From: Rotaria socialis
Lineage: Eukaryota > Rotifera > Eurotatoria > Philodinida > Philodinidae
Direction of reading: 5' to 3'
Length of the DNA stretch: 64,000 nt
Assembly: GCA_905331475.1 (NCBI GenBank)
Contig: CAJNYU010003539.1
Location: forward strand, 481-64,480
Positions 46,993-60,100 of this stretch are shown one piece after another. Below the pieces are notes generated by a model that was not told the origin of the DNA, searched no databases, and was given only the letters and a program-made list of their open reading frames with translations. Made by a program: the position numbers and the translations under genes. Within the stretch, counting starts at the first letter, position 1. Every line of letters starts with the position of its first letter.

Positions 46993-48965
46993 CTATTTTT
47001 GAAGTACGAATTGATCCACAACTGCATCATTATCATTATGATAATATGTGAAATGTAAATATGTACGATTGGCCCATATTTGACTGTATCCATATTCTTG
47101 ATCGTGATAAATACTCCATTCAGCACCTGAATATTCACCAGAATCAATATCTTGTCCAGCCATACCGATTAAAACATGTGTTATGCCATCGGATACACAT
47201 TGTTGTTTATACATGGGACATGTTCGTTCATATGAGTGTTTATGTGCAAAAAGATTAACATCAACATGATATCGATAGAATAATGGTTCCAAATAAAATT
47301 GTAACATAATTTTAATAAAATCATATGGTTCATCGGTTTCCGATGCATACATCGGTCGATGTGAACCAACAATAATCCATGGAGTGTGTGAACGATTTAC
47401 TGAACGAAGATCTTGCTCAAGCCATGCATATTGTGAAGATGTATGACGAAAATCATGTTCTGTTGAATAATGAATAACATGAATGGGACCAACATCGAAA
47501 CTATACCAAAAGAGACTATTGCCATTGGATGGAGAATGAAAACGACGAACCATTGGAACAGCACATTCACCACCTGAATCGTAACCGTAGTTACCCCTGA
47601 AATAGACAAAAATAAATAAATGAATTTTCTGCATTCTTTATATCTAATGTGAATTGCAAAATAATAAATTAGAAAAATAGTGACTTTTTCGAATGTTTAT
47701 ATTGTGAAAATTTCATAGTTCACTCTACTAGTCTAGACTAAAATACTGTACCATTTTGGTCGAAATCCGCCAGGACCTGGTGCGCCACTTGGATCCTTAT
47801 CTCCGCCCATCACATGATCATATTCATGATTACCAATTCCAACCATGTAAGGTATGCGCGCTGCTATTGGCTGAATTTGAGTCATAAATGCATCCCATAG
47901 AGCACCAACACCACGAGCATAACTAATATCACCAATGTGTAATAAACAGGTAATATTCGTTGATGTTACTCGTGCTGTCACTCGATCGATAGTTGATTTT
48001 GCACCTGGTTCTACTGGCGATAGACCCATGTCTCCATATGTAATTAAGTTTACTGCTTCGTTTTCATCTGCTGGACGATTTGTAAATGAATAGATCGATG
48101 ACCATCCATGTTCATCAGTTCCAACACGGTAAAAATATGTTGTTGATGAACGAAGATCTTCTAATAGAATCGTATGCATGTGTCCTGCATCAATAAATGC
48201 TTGTGGACCCCATACATTAGCCTTTCCTTCACACATATCTGATGCAGTGTAAGTTGTTGTTGTTCCACTTTGACGAAAATTTAGAGACGATGATGTTAAT
48301 CCATATTGACATTGCGGAATGTATTGCGATGAATTAGTTAAATAAGAAACGAACATTTGATCGATTCGATCACCATAAGCTAAATGAATTTGTGTTGGCT
48401 CGTTGTAATTAAGTGGTTGAATAGTAGGTGATTTAGCAATAAGAGAATAATTGCCCGAACAAGTATTATCACGTGAATAATATCGGAATTCTAATGGGCG
48501 ACGAAGATTAATCATTTGCCATGACATACTACTCTGTTTGTTTTGAACAAATTCGAAATCGAAATAATCACAAGCTAAAGAAAAACAATAGTTTATTCAT
48601 TGTTGTCTACGACTAAACCATAAGAAAGTAGAACAGCTACCTGTAGTAAGGGGAATTTCAATATAATAAATACCAATAAAATCATCTTTACATGAAGCTA
48701 ATATAGGTGTCCATGTTATTTGAATTTGTTCACTGCTCATATAAACTGTTTTGGATACTTGTATAGTACGTACAACTTTGTTTCGTCGAGGGAAAATCGA
48801 AGAAGAAACACCAGCTCCTCTATTACAGGCATATGGACTTGGCTCATTGTTAAATTTATGCCGTTTTCCAAACGGCCCATTTGCATTCAAATGCTTTTCG
48901 GCCTGAACAACCATGATGAAAGATGATATTAAAATAAAAAAATACACAACTCGGTAACGAAGCAT
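46993..48965 (-). CDS. secreted large-form purple acid phosphatase
   Basis: Three exons: 48641-48965, 47752-48574, 46993-47596; phases close to 583 residues. The first exon encodes a signal peptide (MLRYRVVYFFILISSFIMVV, cut near QA-EKH). An N-terminal beta domain follows (ITWTPILASCKDDFIGIYY). From about residue 280 comes the dinuclear metallophosphatase domain with all five metal-ligand motifs: GDMG (about 287), GDISY (about 320), GNHEYDH (about 353), VGSHRPMY (about 458) and FAHKHSYERT (about 499). Such enzymes hydrolyse phosphate monoesters at acid pH using an Fe-containing metal pair. The extended N-terminus makes this like the long plant/protist form rather than the short mammalian TRAP. 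Several potential N-glycosylation sites (NYS, NSS, NIT, NRT) suit secretion. A second ATG seven codons upstream (48986) is possible. Confidence 0.88.
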
Positions 48966-51900
48966 AATATCACAAGCTGCGACCATCGTACTTTCTATAT
49001 CACATGCTATTGTCGTATATAACAAAAAATGATAATATTCATCATATATATCTATATTTATATTTATATGATTCAAAAGCAGCTCGATGCAATATTTTCA
49101 TTGGTAAAAAACTTGATGCAATAGAATATTTGACTATCACCTCTATTTTGTACATGTAATATTTAGAAGATGTAGTTGTAGTAGCAGTAGTATAGTTATT
49201 TATATATAAGGATGAGAGGATCAGGATGTAGTTGAGTTCTGTTCACGAATCTTTGAGCTTCCTGCAGTGGAATTTTGTAACATTTAATTTCGTGATGAAG
49301 CGCTCAAAATTCTGGCTCTGTCACTAAGATATATACGTATATATGTGAATTTTACTTTCATTCTATCTGTCATTTATCCAATATCAACGACTTTAAAACG
49401 TGCTCATATAATAATAGTCTTTGTATTAGACACATTGTTACTCTAACTCACATATAACATTGCATGAAATCTTCTGATATTGTGACATCTGAATGAAAAT
49501 GTGCTTATTCCTGATGATGCTAAACAAGACGGTATCCACACTTCTAAACTCGATTTGACTCTGTTAGATTTTCACTTCTACATTTTAAGTCGCTTCGCTA
49601 AAGCCCAGTTGTGTGTCGCTTAAAAAGAAGCTAGTTGACTAATTTCGAGCTGAAAATATTCTGTCATTTATTCAAATACGAAACAAATAGACAGCAATTA
49701 AGCTGTTAAAAGTGTTTCATTCATGGCAGCTGCGCTAAATAATCATTTAAACATTGATTGAGATATGATGACGACTACACCATCGGTGTTTGTGTTATTG
49801 AAATCAGTGTTAATTTTACCGTTAATAAATTTACTTATTTCTCTAGTTGAAAGAGCTCTTATGCGAATATTAATCACCATCTATTCAAATATTAATGAAA
49901 ATATATCAGTACAAAACTTCAAGTGCATCTCTTTTAAATAATATTCAAGAATAAGTTTAAAATTTTCTTCGGTTCATCATTAGAAAGTAATGAGATCCTC
50001 TTCATCGCATGATAATACTCAATCTCAAGCAAAGAAAAGTCTTATTTAGACTAATATTGATCAAGTAATTGATTCACACTCATACTCTTGATTTACGATT
50101 TGCTGGTTTACATACCAGTTGAATAAATAAATCGATCAATCCATTGAATGGATAGACTACGTTTCGTCTTCTTAGCTCATTTACTTCTTGCCAAGATATT
50201 GTATTTTAAAAAGTGTACTACTGTAGATTTGACAAAACAAAAATTAATATTTAATATATAGATTACTTATGTATATCTATCATTTAGTAAATTTCCTTCA
50301 GTTTATAGACAATAAAAGCTACAAAAATGAAAAAAATATTGTATCGATTAATGAACAAAAATGATTCGATGATATTTTTAATGTTTAATTCAATTTTTTA
50401 TCAAACTATGAACGATGAACGTATAAGTTAGCATACTACTATTTTGATTCAAGTGACAATTGGCAATCAGGTGGATTATTCATAAGCTGTAAAATGCTTT
50501 CAATTTGTTCAAAAACAATAGATTATAGAAATCGAAAACTTCTTGATAATAACGCCGTAAACATAGTTTATTTACTAGGTGAACATAGGCTACCATCTAT
50601 ATTGATAAATGCAAACAACAGAACTTTGACTTCTTGGATAGTAAATTTTCTAACTGAGAATACATTTAATTCTTTCATTCAGTTCGAATCATGAAAAATC
50701 AAACGAGACAAAAGTAGATATCGTAATTAATCTGCCTTCGCTCCACTAAAGATGAATAAAACAATAACTCTACGATGGCGAGTCGATCATATTTTCATAA
50801 AATTCTGGTTCCATTAACACAATGATCTTGAGAAATTGTAGGAAGTTCTAACATTAATTGCTTGTCAAGCTAAAAAAAAGATAAAATAGTATCGATTCTG
50901 CAATACATACTTCGACATGAGAAACCAAAAAGATGATAGGACTATTCTTGGATAAGCTCAGTACCAACAGTATCAGTATATTTGATCCGTATATGCATGA
51001 TCACTAAAACGAACGAAACTGATATTGTACTCGATAGAATAAAAACTCCATTAAACCATCACTAATCTCTGTTCAAAGATCCATAAAAATCTTGATTGAT
51101 CTAAATCTTTCAAATTGATTTTAAATTAATTGATAAAACAAAACATATTTTTCAATAATTGTTTTCTACTCACATAAAAGCACACGATAGAGATCGTGGA
51201 ATGTCTAAAACCTCATCTTTATCATCATGATCCTCGTGTACACATATGAGTGAACTTGCAACATATGGTTCTGGTGAATTTTTATAATAAGATTAAGATT
51301 TTATTTTCGATTTATAAATTAAATAGCGAAGGGAATATTTTGAAGTGTAAGAGAACGTTTGGGCTACAACTACAAAATATCTAGTAAATTTTACAGAGTA
51401 AATTGAATAATTTTTAATAAAGAAATATTTGTGTTTATGACTTCTTTTTATTAGAAACAGATCAAGCCGTTCTATTATTGAATTTATAAAAGTTTTATTA
51501 AATTTACAAAAATCACCTTCTCAATTAATCCAAGTAGAATAACGAGTTCAGTTGCTCCTTACTAATAGATGTGCTTAGATAAAATGTTAACATTGTGCTA
51601 AATGTCAATTATTATCATTTTATTTCCTCCGAATAGCGAAACATTGAGTAGAAAAGTTTAGAATATTGAATACTTCTGCCGCAACAAAATACTAATACAT
51701 TACTATTGCTGTAATAATTTATCTTCTATTCTTAAATTCCGATATTTCTCACAGTTCTCAATTAAGGGTGTACGTATGCATGATTGTTCAGTATAACAGT
51801 TACAAGATGTATTGCAAAATGTAGTCCTACATCGAGTGACCTCCTGAGGACTCTCCTATAGAAAAAGTACGAGTTTTGAAAATCATGACTCGCCAAAGTA

Positions 51901-53076
51901 CAATAAAAAATTATGAACAGACATTACTTCCAAGACCTTTTCTGTTGAACATTGGTATTGAAAATATTGAATAAGTTCAGGGATTTTAGATTTAGAATAC
52001 AAACTTCTCTATTGATAACAAATATTAATTATGTAATTTTCTGTCTTTTGATACACAAAAACGAAACCATCTGATCTTTAGAAATAAAGGGGAAAAAACA
52101 GTGAGATTTAGATTCACTTATTTTGTACAAATCCGTTAGTCGATTATGTTCTACAGTAACTGCTACTAAATTCAATATATTATGATCAGTACTTTTATAT
52201 TCTCACTTTAAAGATTACTGAAATAATCATTCGATATTGATAACTGTTATTTTTTGAAACTGCGATCAACAGTACTGCTGCGCTCATTCTTCATAGATTT
52301 CACTTAAATTTAAAAAAAAACTCATATTGATTCGACTCTGTGGCTGCTTACATGATTACATTTATTTTGAAAATAATCTTTTCGTAAATTTCTAAGAGTA
52401 AAAGAATGTAGTGTGAAAAGCAGTATCCTTATTTTATGGTGTACCAGATGATTTTTCTTCCGTTCCTTTTCATGTAAATAACAAATATCATTATATTCTT
52501 ATTTTTTATCGTTAACAACGCTTCATTGTGCATACTGAGTATGTAAATACTTTTCTCACAATAACAAAAAAAAAAGCTGGCCTTCATAGATTGTAGTTCG
52601 CAATGATCATACCGAGCCTCAATAATAACTCGATAGCGCATATGTTTTTTAAGAAGCATAAAATGAGAACAAGATCAAAAGCAATTGATCTTATTCTTGA
52701 CTGATTCATAAAAGCTTCTTAATTACGAATGTATGATCAGTTCCTATCGTAGACATTCTCTTTCTTATCATTTTGTAACCTTAAACCCAATATATCAAAA
52801 CATACATGTTAACATGTAGAAAAAAAATAGATTTAAGTAAACCTATATCTATAAAGTTAGATAATCTATCTAACAAAATCATATCATATATAGAAATGAA
52901 AATAGAAGTGATGATGATTATATTGTCCTAGATGTTTTTTTTTTAATCTTTACCTATTCCTTTCTTAGTTTAATTATTTTTCTTTATTAGTATTCATGGA
53001 AACAAAAGAAATTTTTTTAAAGTAGATAGATTATTTATTGTTATTGAATCTTTAGCTCCTTGCTATTTACTGAACA
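48966..53076. other. 4.1-kb intergenic stretch, nothing recognised
   Basis: Lies between the divergently oriented phosphatase and phosphonatase genes. AT-rich, with no long frame, no recognisable mobile-element ends and no RNA gene seen by eye. The frame at 50494-50694 is chance-sized. Confidence 0.5.
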
Positions 53077-53904
53077 ATGCGTTATCAATTACCAACACGT
53101 CTGCAAGCTGCTATTCTCGACTGGGCTGGTACTGTAGTTGATTTTGGCAGTTTTGCACCAACCAAGATCTTTGTTGAAGCCTTTGGCAGTTTCGGCATAG
53201 AAGTGAGCTTAGAAGAAGCACGTGGACCTATGGGTATTGGTAAACGAGATCATATTCGTACACTTTGCTGTCAACCGTCGATTGCCGAACGCTTTCATCA
53301 TCGCTTCGGACGCTCACCGAATGATAACGACGTAAATGAGATCTATAACCGATTTATACCATTACAAGTTGCCAAAGTGGCAGAATATTCGACATTGATC
53401 CCAGGTGCATTAGACACTATTGCTGAATTGCGGAAAGTCGGTTTAAAGATTGGTACGACGTCTGGTTATCCCAAAGAAGTAATGCAAAAACTAACAGCAG
53501 AAGCTGCCGCTATTGGCTATTTACCAGATTATACAGTAGCAACTGATGAGGTACCCAAAGGTCGTCCGAGTCCAGCACAAGCATTAGCTAATGCAATTGC
53601 TCTCGAAGTTGATGATGTAGCGGCTTGTGTCAAAGTAGATGATACTCCACCAGGTATTATCGAAGGTCGCAGTGCAGGAATGTGGACTGTAGCATTACGG
53701 TTCTCTGGAAACTTTCTCGGTCTAACATGGGATGACTATTGTGCCCTTTCATCCGATCAATTGAATTCTGAACGCCAACGCATTGATCAACTATTTGCTC
53801 CTAGTAATCCCCATTATATCATTGATACTATTGCAGAACTACCTCCAATAATTGTCGAAATCAATGCACGTCTCACACGTGGTGAACATCCTGCTCAGCA
53901 TTAA
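53077..53904 (+). CDS. phnX: phosphonoacetaldehyde hydrolase (phosphonatase), bacterial type
   Basis: Single exon, 275 residues, the normal length for PhnX. HAD-superfamily enzyme that cleaves the C-P bond of phosphonoacetaldehyde to acetaldehyde and phosphate, the second step of 2-aminoethylphosphonate breakdown. Key residues are in place: nucleophile Asp15 in [13 protein letters not shown]; the Schiff-base Lys56 in the cap motif [12 protein letters not shown], which distinguishes phosphonatase from other HAD enzymes; Thr/Ser in [21 protein letters not shown]; and the acidic pair Asp188-Asp189 in [20 protein letters not shown]+C is visibly higher than in the surrounding DNA, there is no intron, and the usual bacterial partner phnW (AEP transaminase) is not adjacent. 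Animals generally lack this enzyme, so horizontal acquisition from bacteria followed by functional retention is the likely history. No mutation of a key residue is seen. Confidence 0.93.
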   Translation: MRYQLPTRLQAAILDWAGTVVDFGSFAPTKIFVEAFGSFGIEVSLEEARGPMGIGKRDHIRTLCCQPSIAERFHHRFGRSPNDNDVNEIYNRFIPLQVAKVAEYSTLIPGALDTIAELRKVGLKIGTTSGYPKEVMQKLTAEAAAIGYLPDYTVATDEVPKGRPSPAQALANAIALEVDDVAACVKVDDTPPGIIEGRSAGMWTVALRFSGNFLGLTWDDYCALSSDQLNSERQRIDQLFAPSNPHYIIDTIAELPPIIVEINARLTRGEHPAQH

Positions 53905-56900
53905 AATTAGTTTGTTTCAAAATGACTGATAGTTTTGCTTGATAAATATAATTTTCATCGTTATCTTGTCATATCGTAATCATGTAAATAATCTTCTTTT
54001 AATTAAAAACCCTGTTGAAATATAAACTACTATTTATGAATCATTACTAGTATGTTGAAAATAAAAATGTATGAACAAACTATCATTAATAGTCAACTAT
54101 TTCTATTTTTAAAGTTAAGATTTAAATTTCTTAAAAATTCTTTAGTAATAATGCCAGTAGAGAAATTATTAAAAAAACAACATGTAAGAATTCTTCAAAT
54201 TTTGGTGACATATGATAAATTTTCAGCTATATTGAAAAATGAATTGGAAACAGTCTACAATCGTTACTTTTAGAATAAATGTTTTCCTAAGAGAACTTTT
54301 TTTCGATAATGTAAGACGATTGAATTTATAAAATTAAGCAACAGAATTCTTTCAGTTTTTTAGGGTTATTTCAGTATGAAAAATGAATTCAAGAAAAAAG
54401 AATGAATTTCAAATTAGGTGATAGATATGATGAAACGAAATAATGAAATTTAAAAAAAGTTATATTACTGAAGAAAATTCGACAGTAGCGTCATATTTTC
54501 ATTGGATGCATTTGCTATATTTTCCACGCTTTTCCTTTTACATTTGATAATATAGAAATAACAAAGAAAGGAGAATTTGATGGATTCTAAAATTTCATAT
54601 TACTAATTTAATTCATTTAATAATAATCAATATTGAAGGCATTTTTCATTTTTATGATTTTGTTCAAGCAATAATCCGTATGTAACTATCTTTACAATAT
54701 GTACTGTTTTGTTTCTTAAATTTTCCAGTATATTACTGATTAGAAAAGGAGACAAAAAGATGTAGACTTATCTTACTAAATCACATATGTGTATTAGTTT
54801 TTGTTTTTCTGGGAAAATAATGATTCATGCTATCATTTTCTTTATAATCTATTCAATGAACATTTGATGATTATGTTTTTCTTATGATGCATACAATATC
54901 TTGCTCGTCTGTCTTGTATAAATCGATGACATGACGTTTTTCTTTCTTTTAAACGATGACGAAAATGAATTAAGATAAGTTTTTAGTAGCAGTAGCCATC
55001 AATAAACATATGCAACATAAGTTCCAATAATATTTTCTAAAAGAATAACCACCCGAGAATAATAAATGAGATATCATTATCTTGTCTTTATTGTATTTGA
55101 GTATTATTTTTAAATGGGTTTAAAAAGACATGGTTTAATTGCATTTTGCATTGCATGTCTCGTTTGACCAAGCAAGTTAATCTGATATGATGATAGAAAA
55201 CAGAAATGAAAAAAAACAACATATTGCTTTTTTTGTGTTCTCTTATGTCTGGACATGTTTAATCTGTTCATCGTCTACTGGATTTGGCACATTCTTGTGT
55301 CATCTGAGTACTTTGAATGAGATTGACGAAAGAGTAAAAATTTGATTACTGCTTCTGTTTACGAACAAGTCTAATCATTCTCTCTCTTGCTCAAAGCATG
55401 CAATCATAAGTAGAATTTTCAACAATTCTTTTTTCTCTCCTTATGCATTTGTATTGATTGAATACCTGCATTCAATGATGCACTATACTTATTGAAATAT
55501 AAAAATGATCAGATTGAGGTTAGTAACGTTATTTTTCATACAATATTGATGAAGGATGAACAGTGAGAGATTTCCTTTTATTATATGTTTGATCAAAGTT
55601 AAAAGAACTAGGGGGTATGCCAACAAGTTTTTTTTTAAGTAAAAATGGTCGATAAATACTAGTTGAAATTGGTTAGATGAAGTTCTATTATGTTTGCAAG
55701 AAGTAATCGGTGAATCAATCAATCAATCTCATATTTAACCATTATTTATAGCTCGAGGAGACCTTTGAAAGAAATGGATGATGGCCTTTTGCCCACCGGA
55801 AACAGACACACGCGTCATTTGACCACCTTCTTTATTTTTCCTGTTTCTATGATGTATATATCCCTGGAGTCACACACACATCAATATATATATATATATA
55901 TACGTATATACAGACTGCCGTCTGTCTACTCTCATTTTATTCATTATCAAAAAAAAACTTCGACATTGAATGTCATCATATGGTAATTCTTTCATTTAAT
56001 TTCACGTCAGTCTTTTTTTATGTATACTTTCTTAGTCCTTCATCTTCATTACCTACCATTGACTTTCTTGTGTAGTATGAACAAATTAACTAAAGTTAGA
56101 TGTGTACTCTCTCTCTCTCTCTCACAATAACCGCTAATTCGATCAATCGTAACTAGTGAAATAAAAAGTGTATATTTGAATGGAATTATATTTAGTTAGG
56201 TGATTAACGAATTGTTAAAAAAGCGAAATCTTAGAAAATGATTTGAATTCATATTACGTGTTCAAGATGAAGAGTTCTGAGAGTGACCATCAATAATTAT
56301 GATTTGAAAAAAAAACAAAGTTGAATATATTTTTCTTTGGTTCTGTAATATGATGAGAAATGTTATTTATCTTTGGATTGAGTAGTGACGAACTTGATTA
56401 TCTTTATATGTCTTGTTGATATTACATCATCAGAGTGATGATCCACGCGTAAATTCAATAGCTCAGTGTGTGATCAGTAGCAATATATTGAAGGCGAATG
56501 AAATGATAAGACCATCTGTCTTATCGTGTCTACATATTATTGATAATCACAATCTAGAATGCACTTCCGGACTGATGCTCACACTACACTCGTCTATCTT
56601 CTTTAATGAGGTCGTATATTCTTTCTGCTTTATTTATTTTTCATTACAACGATATCAGACAAGTGTTTGCCTCTCTACTGTGCATATCATCTTTTTGTAC
56701 TATATTTATACTTTAACAAGTTATATGATTCAAAATAAATGACTGAATGAGATCAGTATAAATCACGGATGAAGGTAAAGTCAGATTGATTTCTACGCAA
56801 TATGAATAGTCATTTTCCTTTCTTTCCTTTTTTCTTGTGTGCAGGTGCATTTGTGTTCATACAGTAGAACGAAAGAACCCATCGAGCTTTATATTTACAG

Positions 56901-57198
56901 CGATGTGATGTTCGATGAATCAAGATGATGTCTCATAACCGATAGACTAGGACAATTAGCGTTTATAATATCGTTGTCTTTTGTTTCTCTGGTTTGATAC
57001 TTTCCTTTTCCCTTATTACTCCTGTCGATAGAACTGTTATGAGACAAAAACAATGCTTTATTTTTTCTTTTTAGAAAACATACGTCTTAACAAGACGAAC
57101 CATGCGTTTCCATAATATTCGTTGCTCTAAGTAAATAGGCGAATTTACTTCTTCTTGTTTCATTTAATCTATTTTTAGAGAAAATTTCAATTAAAAAA
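53905..57198. other. 3.3-kb intergenic stretch with microsatellites
   Basis: AT-rich, with a TA tract (about 55884-55910) and a CT tract (56107-56123). Frames such as 54052-54273, 55765-55986 and 56413-56742 lack domains. The last few hundred bases should hold the promoter and any untranslated or short N-terminal exon of the RhoGAP gene. Confidence 0.5.
55884..55910. repeat. (TA)n microsatellite
   Basis: Alternating AT run interrupted once by ACG, in intergenic DNA. Confidence 0.85.
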
Positions 57199-60100
57199 AT
57201 GAAAGAATTTAAAAGAATATTGATTTCTCGATCAAATGATTATTCAGGTGGCGGTGGTTTTGGTTTTACACTTCGTCATTTTGTTATATATCCATCATCA
57301 GTTTCTGTTAATGACATTCTCCAGGTAAATTATGTTTCAACTAATAAAAAGGATCAGCATTAATCTAATTTTCTATTGATGAAAAATATATTTAGATGTA
57401 AAAATTCCAAAACTCGAGTAATTCTGTTTTCAATCTTTTCTATTGCAAGTTCTTCTTCTCATTCTGCTTCATTTTGTAAATTTTAACATAGCTAATTAAG
57501 AATATAATTTAATGGGCTTTTTAATAGTAAACAATAACAATAGTTTGGTTTATTTAATGAACTGTTAAAACTTTATTTTTGATTTATCCTTTAACATTCA
57601 TAGGCCTCGTATAGTGTTATCATAGATGAACATCAACAAAAACAATTAGAAGAAAGAAGAGAAACAAAATCAGCAATTATACCATCCACTGCTTCATCGT
57701 CGTCATCAGGCGCTCGCATATCTTATCAAGGAGAACAACAACAACAAAAACAACAAGAAATAGTGTCGCCAAATTCCATGAAAACTATCGGCAGCGGTAA
57801 GCAGAAAGAAACAAAAAATAATCATAAGCATTTTTTCCTAGTCGATTCCATAATTGATTGATGAGACATGTTACATGTTGTATGAGAAAGAAAGAAAGAA
57901 AGAAAGAAAGACAGAAAAAACAAACATAACAGTAGTATCTGGTCTTTTATTTTAGACAACGTCGAAGACAAGGGAACAACTATCGCAAACAGTAATAATG
58001 AAAATATTCGATCGATCGATACGATTTTCGTTAAAGAAGTACGTTCTGATAGCCCAGCTTATAATGCTGGCTTAAGGTCGGGTGATCGAATATTATCTGT
58101 CAATGATCAATCTATTCATGGAAAAACTTATTCACAAGTGATTGCTATAATTCAGAATACGTTCGTATCTCAACAAAAAAGAACAGAGAATAGAGGGAAA
58201 AGGTTAAGCATTCTTTTCTTTTCTAGTCCTAATGATCTTATACTTAATGTTGTACCAAAACCAGATGACACTTTTCCTGTAGTAAGTATCTCTATTCTTT
58301 TTTTAAGACTTTTTGCTTCTGTTTGTTGTTATTATTTTCATATTTTTGTAAATATTATTTAAAGAATGTCTACGAACCTCGTTTATCATTAAATCGTTCT
58401 TCATCATATTGTTCTTCAACAAGAAACATGTCAAAAAGTACAATTGAACAAAAATTGCGCAATTTACAAATAAAATTGGCGCAAGGTCGAACACAAGAAG
58501 AACTTGCACAAGCTGGAATTTACTTTCCTCCACCAGATTCTTCATCATCACAAAATACTTTTTCAAACTATATTGATTCAGTTCATAAAGCATTAGATCT
58601 TTCTAAAGAGCCATCAAAAGAAGATTCAACATCGTATTATCAATCTCCTTATCATGATGAATATATTCCTTATGATTATAAAAAACAAACATCATTTCAA
58701 CAACAAAAACAAATCGATCCATCATATATACCTTTGGTTAACTCATCACTCAATATTCCATCACATGATCAAACTCAATGGCTAAGTCCAACATCATCTC
58801 AACAAGAATTCAAATCTTCATCAACTGTTTCATTAACGAATGATAAATCTTCAATTAATGAAAATGATACGAAAACAGAATTTGTTAATTTTCGTAAAAA
58901 GCAATTTGAAACAGGACATGTTGAAAATTTAATTCATGACACACAACGTGAATCAAAAACAAAAAAATATTCAGAGAAGAAAAAATATGAAAATGAATGG
59001 AATCGTTTAACAGCTGTTGCTGATGTTGACTCTGTTATGAAGCGTGCAGCACATTTCGAAGATATTGATCCGGATAAATTTGGTCGATTGAAATCGAAAC
59101 TTCCAAATTCACTATTATCACAAGATACTTTGACATTTCAAGATGATTATTTACATGATATTAATCCGAATCAAATTATTTTCTATGATGCACAACCACA
59201 ACCACAGTCACAGTTTAACTTGATCAAGCCAATATCAACTTCGTTAGATCCCACTTCTTGTTTTTCATTTCCAAGAGGTATTAAACTCTAATTCTAAATT
59301 TTGAATCTTTTCAAATTACGTAGTTCTCATTTCATGAACTTTGAAATCTTAAAAAAAATCTATTAGACGATAGTTTCGAGTCTCAATCACGATTTATTGA
59401 CATGGCGGGGAAAAAACAATAAGTCATTTTTACGAGTTTGTTTACAGGACTCACTAGATCTAGTCGACTATTAAATCAACTGAAATAGAATATTCATGAT
59501 CAAAACACAATACAGATATTATGAAAAAGTTACTTTTTTTCCTTTTATCTCAAGGAAACAAATTTAGAGAAATTGATTATAAATTACCAAATCTTACAGA
59601 AGACTTCTAAAACTTCCATTTATCCATCTACAAATTTTCAGTCTCACGAGTTTTTTCTATTCTACACGTACATATATTGCAGAGCGCTTTCTTTGCAAAG
59701 CATAAAAACTTATAAATTGTTTCGTTCATCTTGAAAGATGAATGTTTTGACAAAAATATTGAACATGAATAGACTTCGTTTGTCGACTATAACATATACA
59801 ATCTAGTCGTAACTATTTCATCTTCAATTATACTATAAACTATTTTCGGTGCTTAGCTACTTATATTTACTTCCTAATATGTAGCCAATCACTAGTTTTA
59901 ACTTGATTTTCAAGAAAAATCTCGTTGAAAACATACACACATGTTTCGAGTATTCATGTTCTAGATTATGATCATTCTACTCGAATAGAAGAAAAAATAT
60001 AGATGATTTAAAATAATGCCGAATGAGTTCGATAGAAGAAAACATTCTATTCTATTACACGTCTCGCAGCTAAACAAGCAAAATAATCAAGAAAGAAGCG

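Noticed and set aside
47061-48926. Open frames on both strands over the phosphatase (for example 47181-47372, 47397-47609, 48720-48926)
   Set aside because: Out-of-frame or antisense shadows of the purple acid phosphatase exons.
56107-56123. CT dinucleotide run as a regulatory element
   Set aside because: Plain microsatellite; no link to a promoter can be shown.
58303-58593. 96-codon minus-strand frame and similar one at 61210-61632
   Set aside because: Antisense to well-supported RhoGAP exons.
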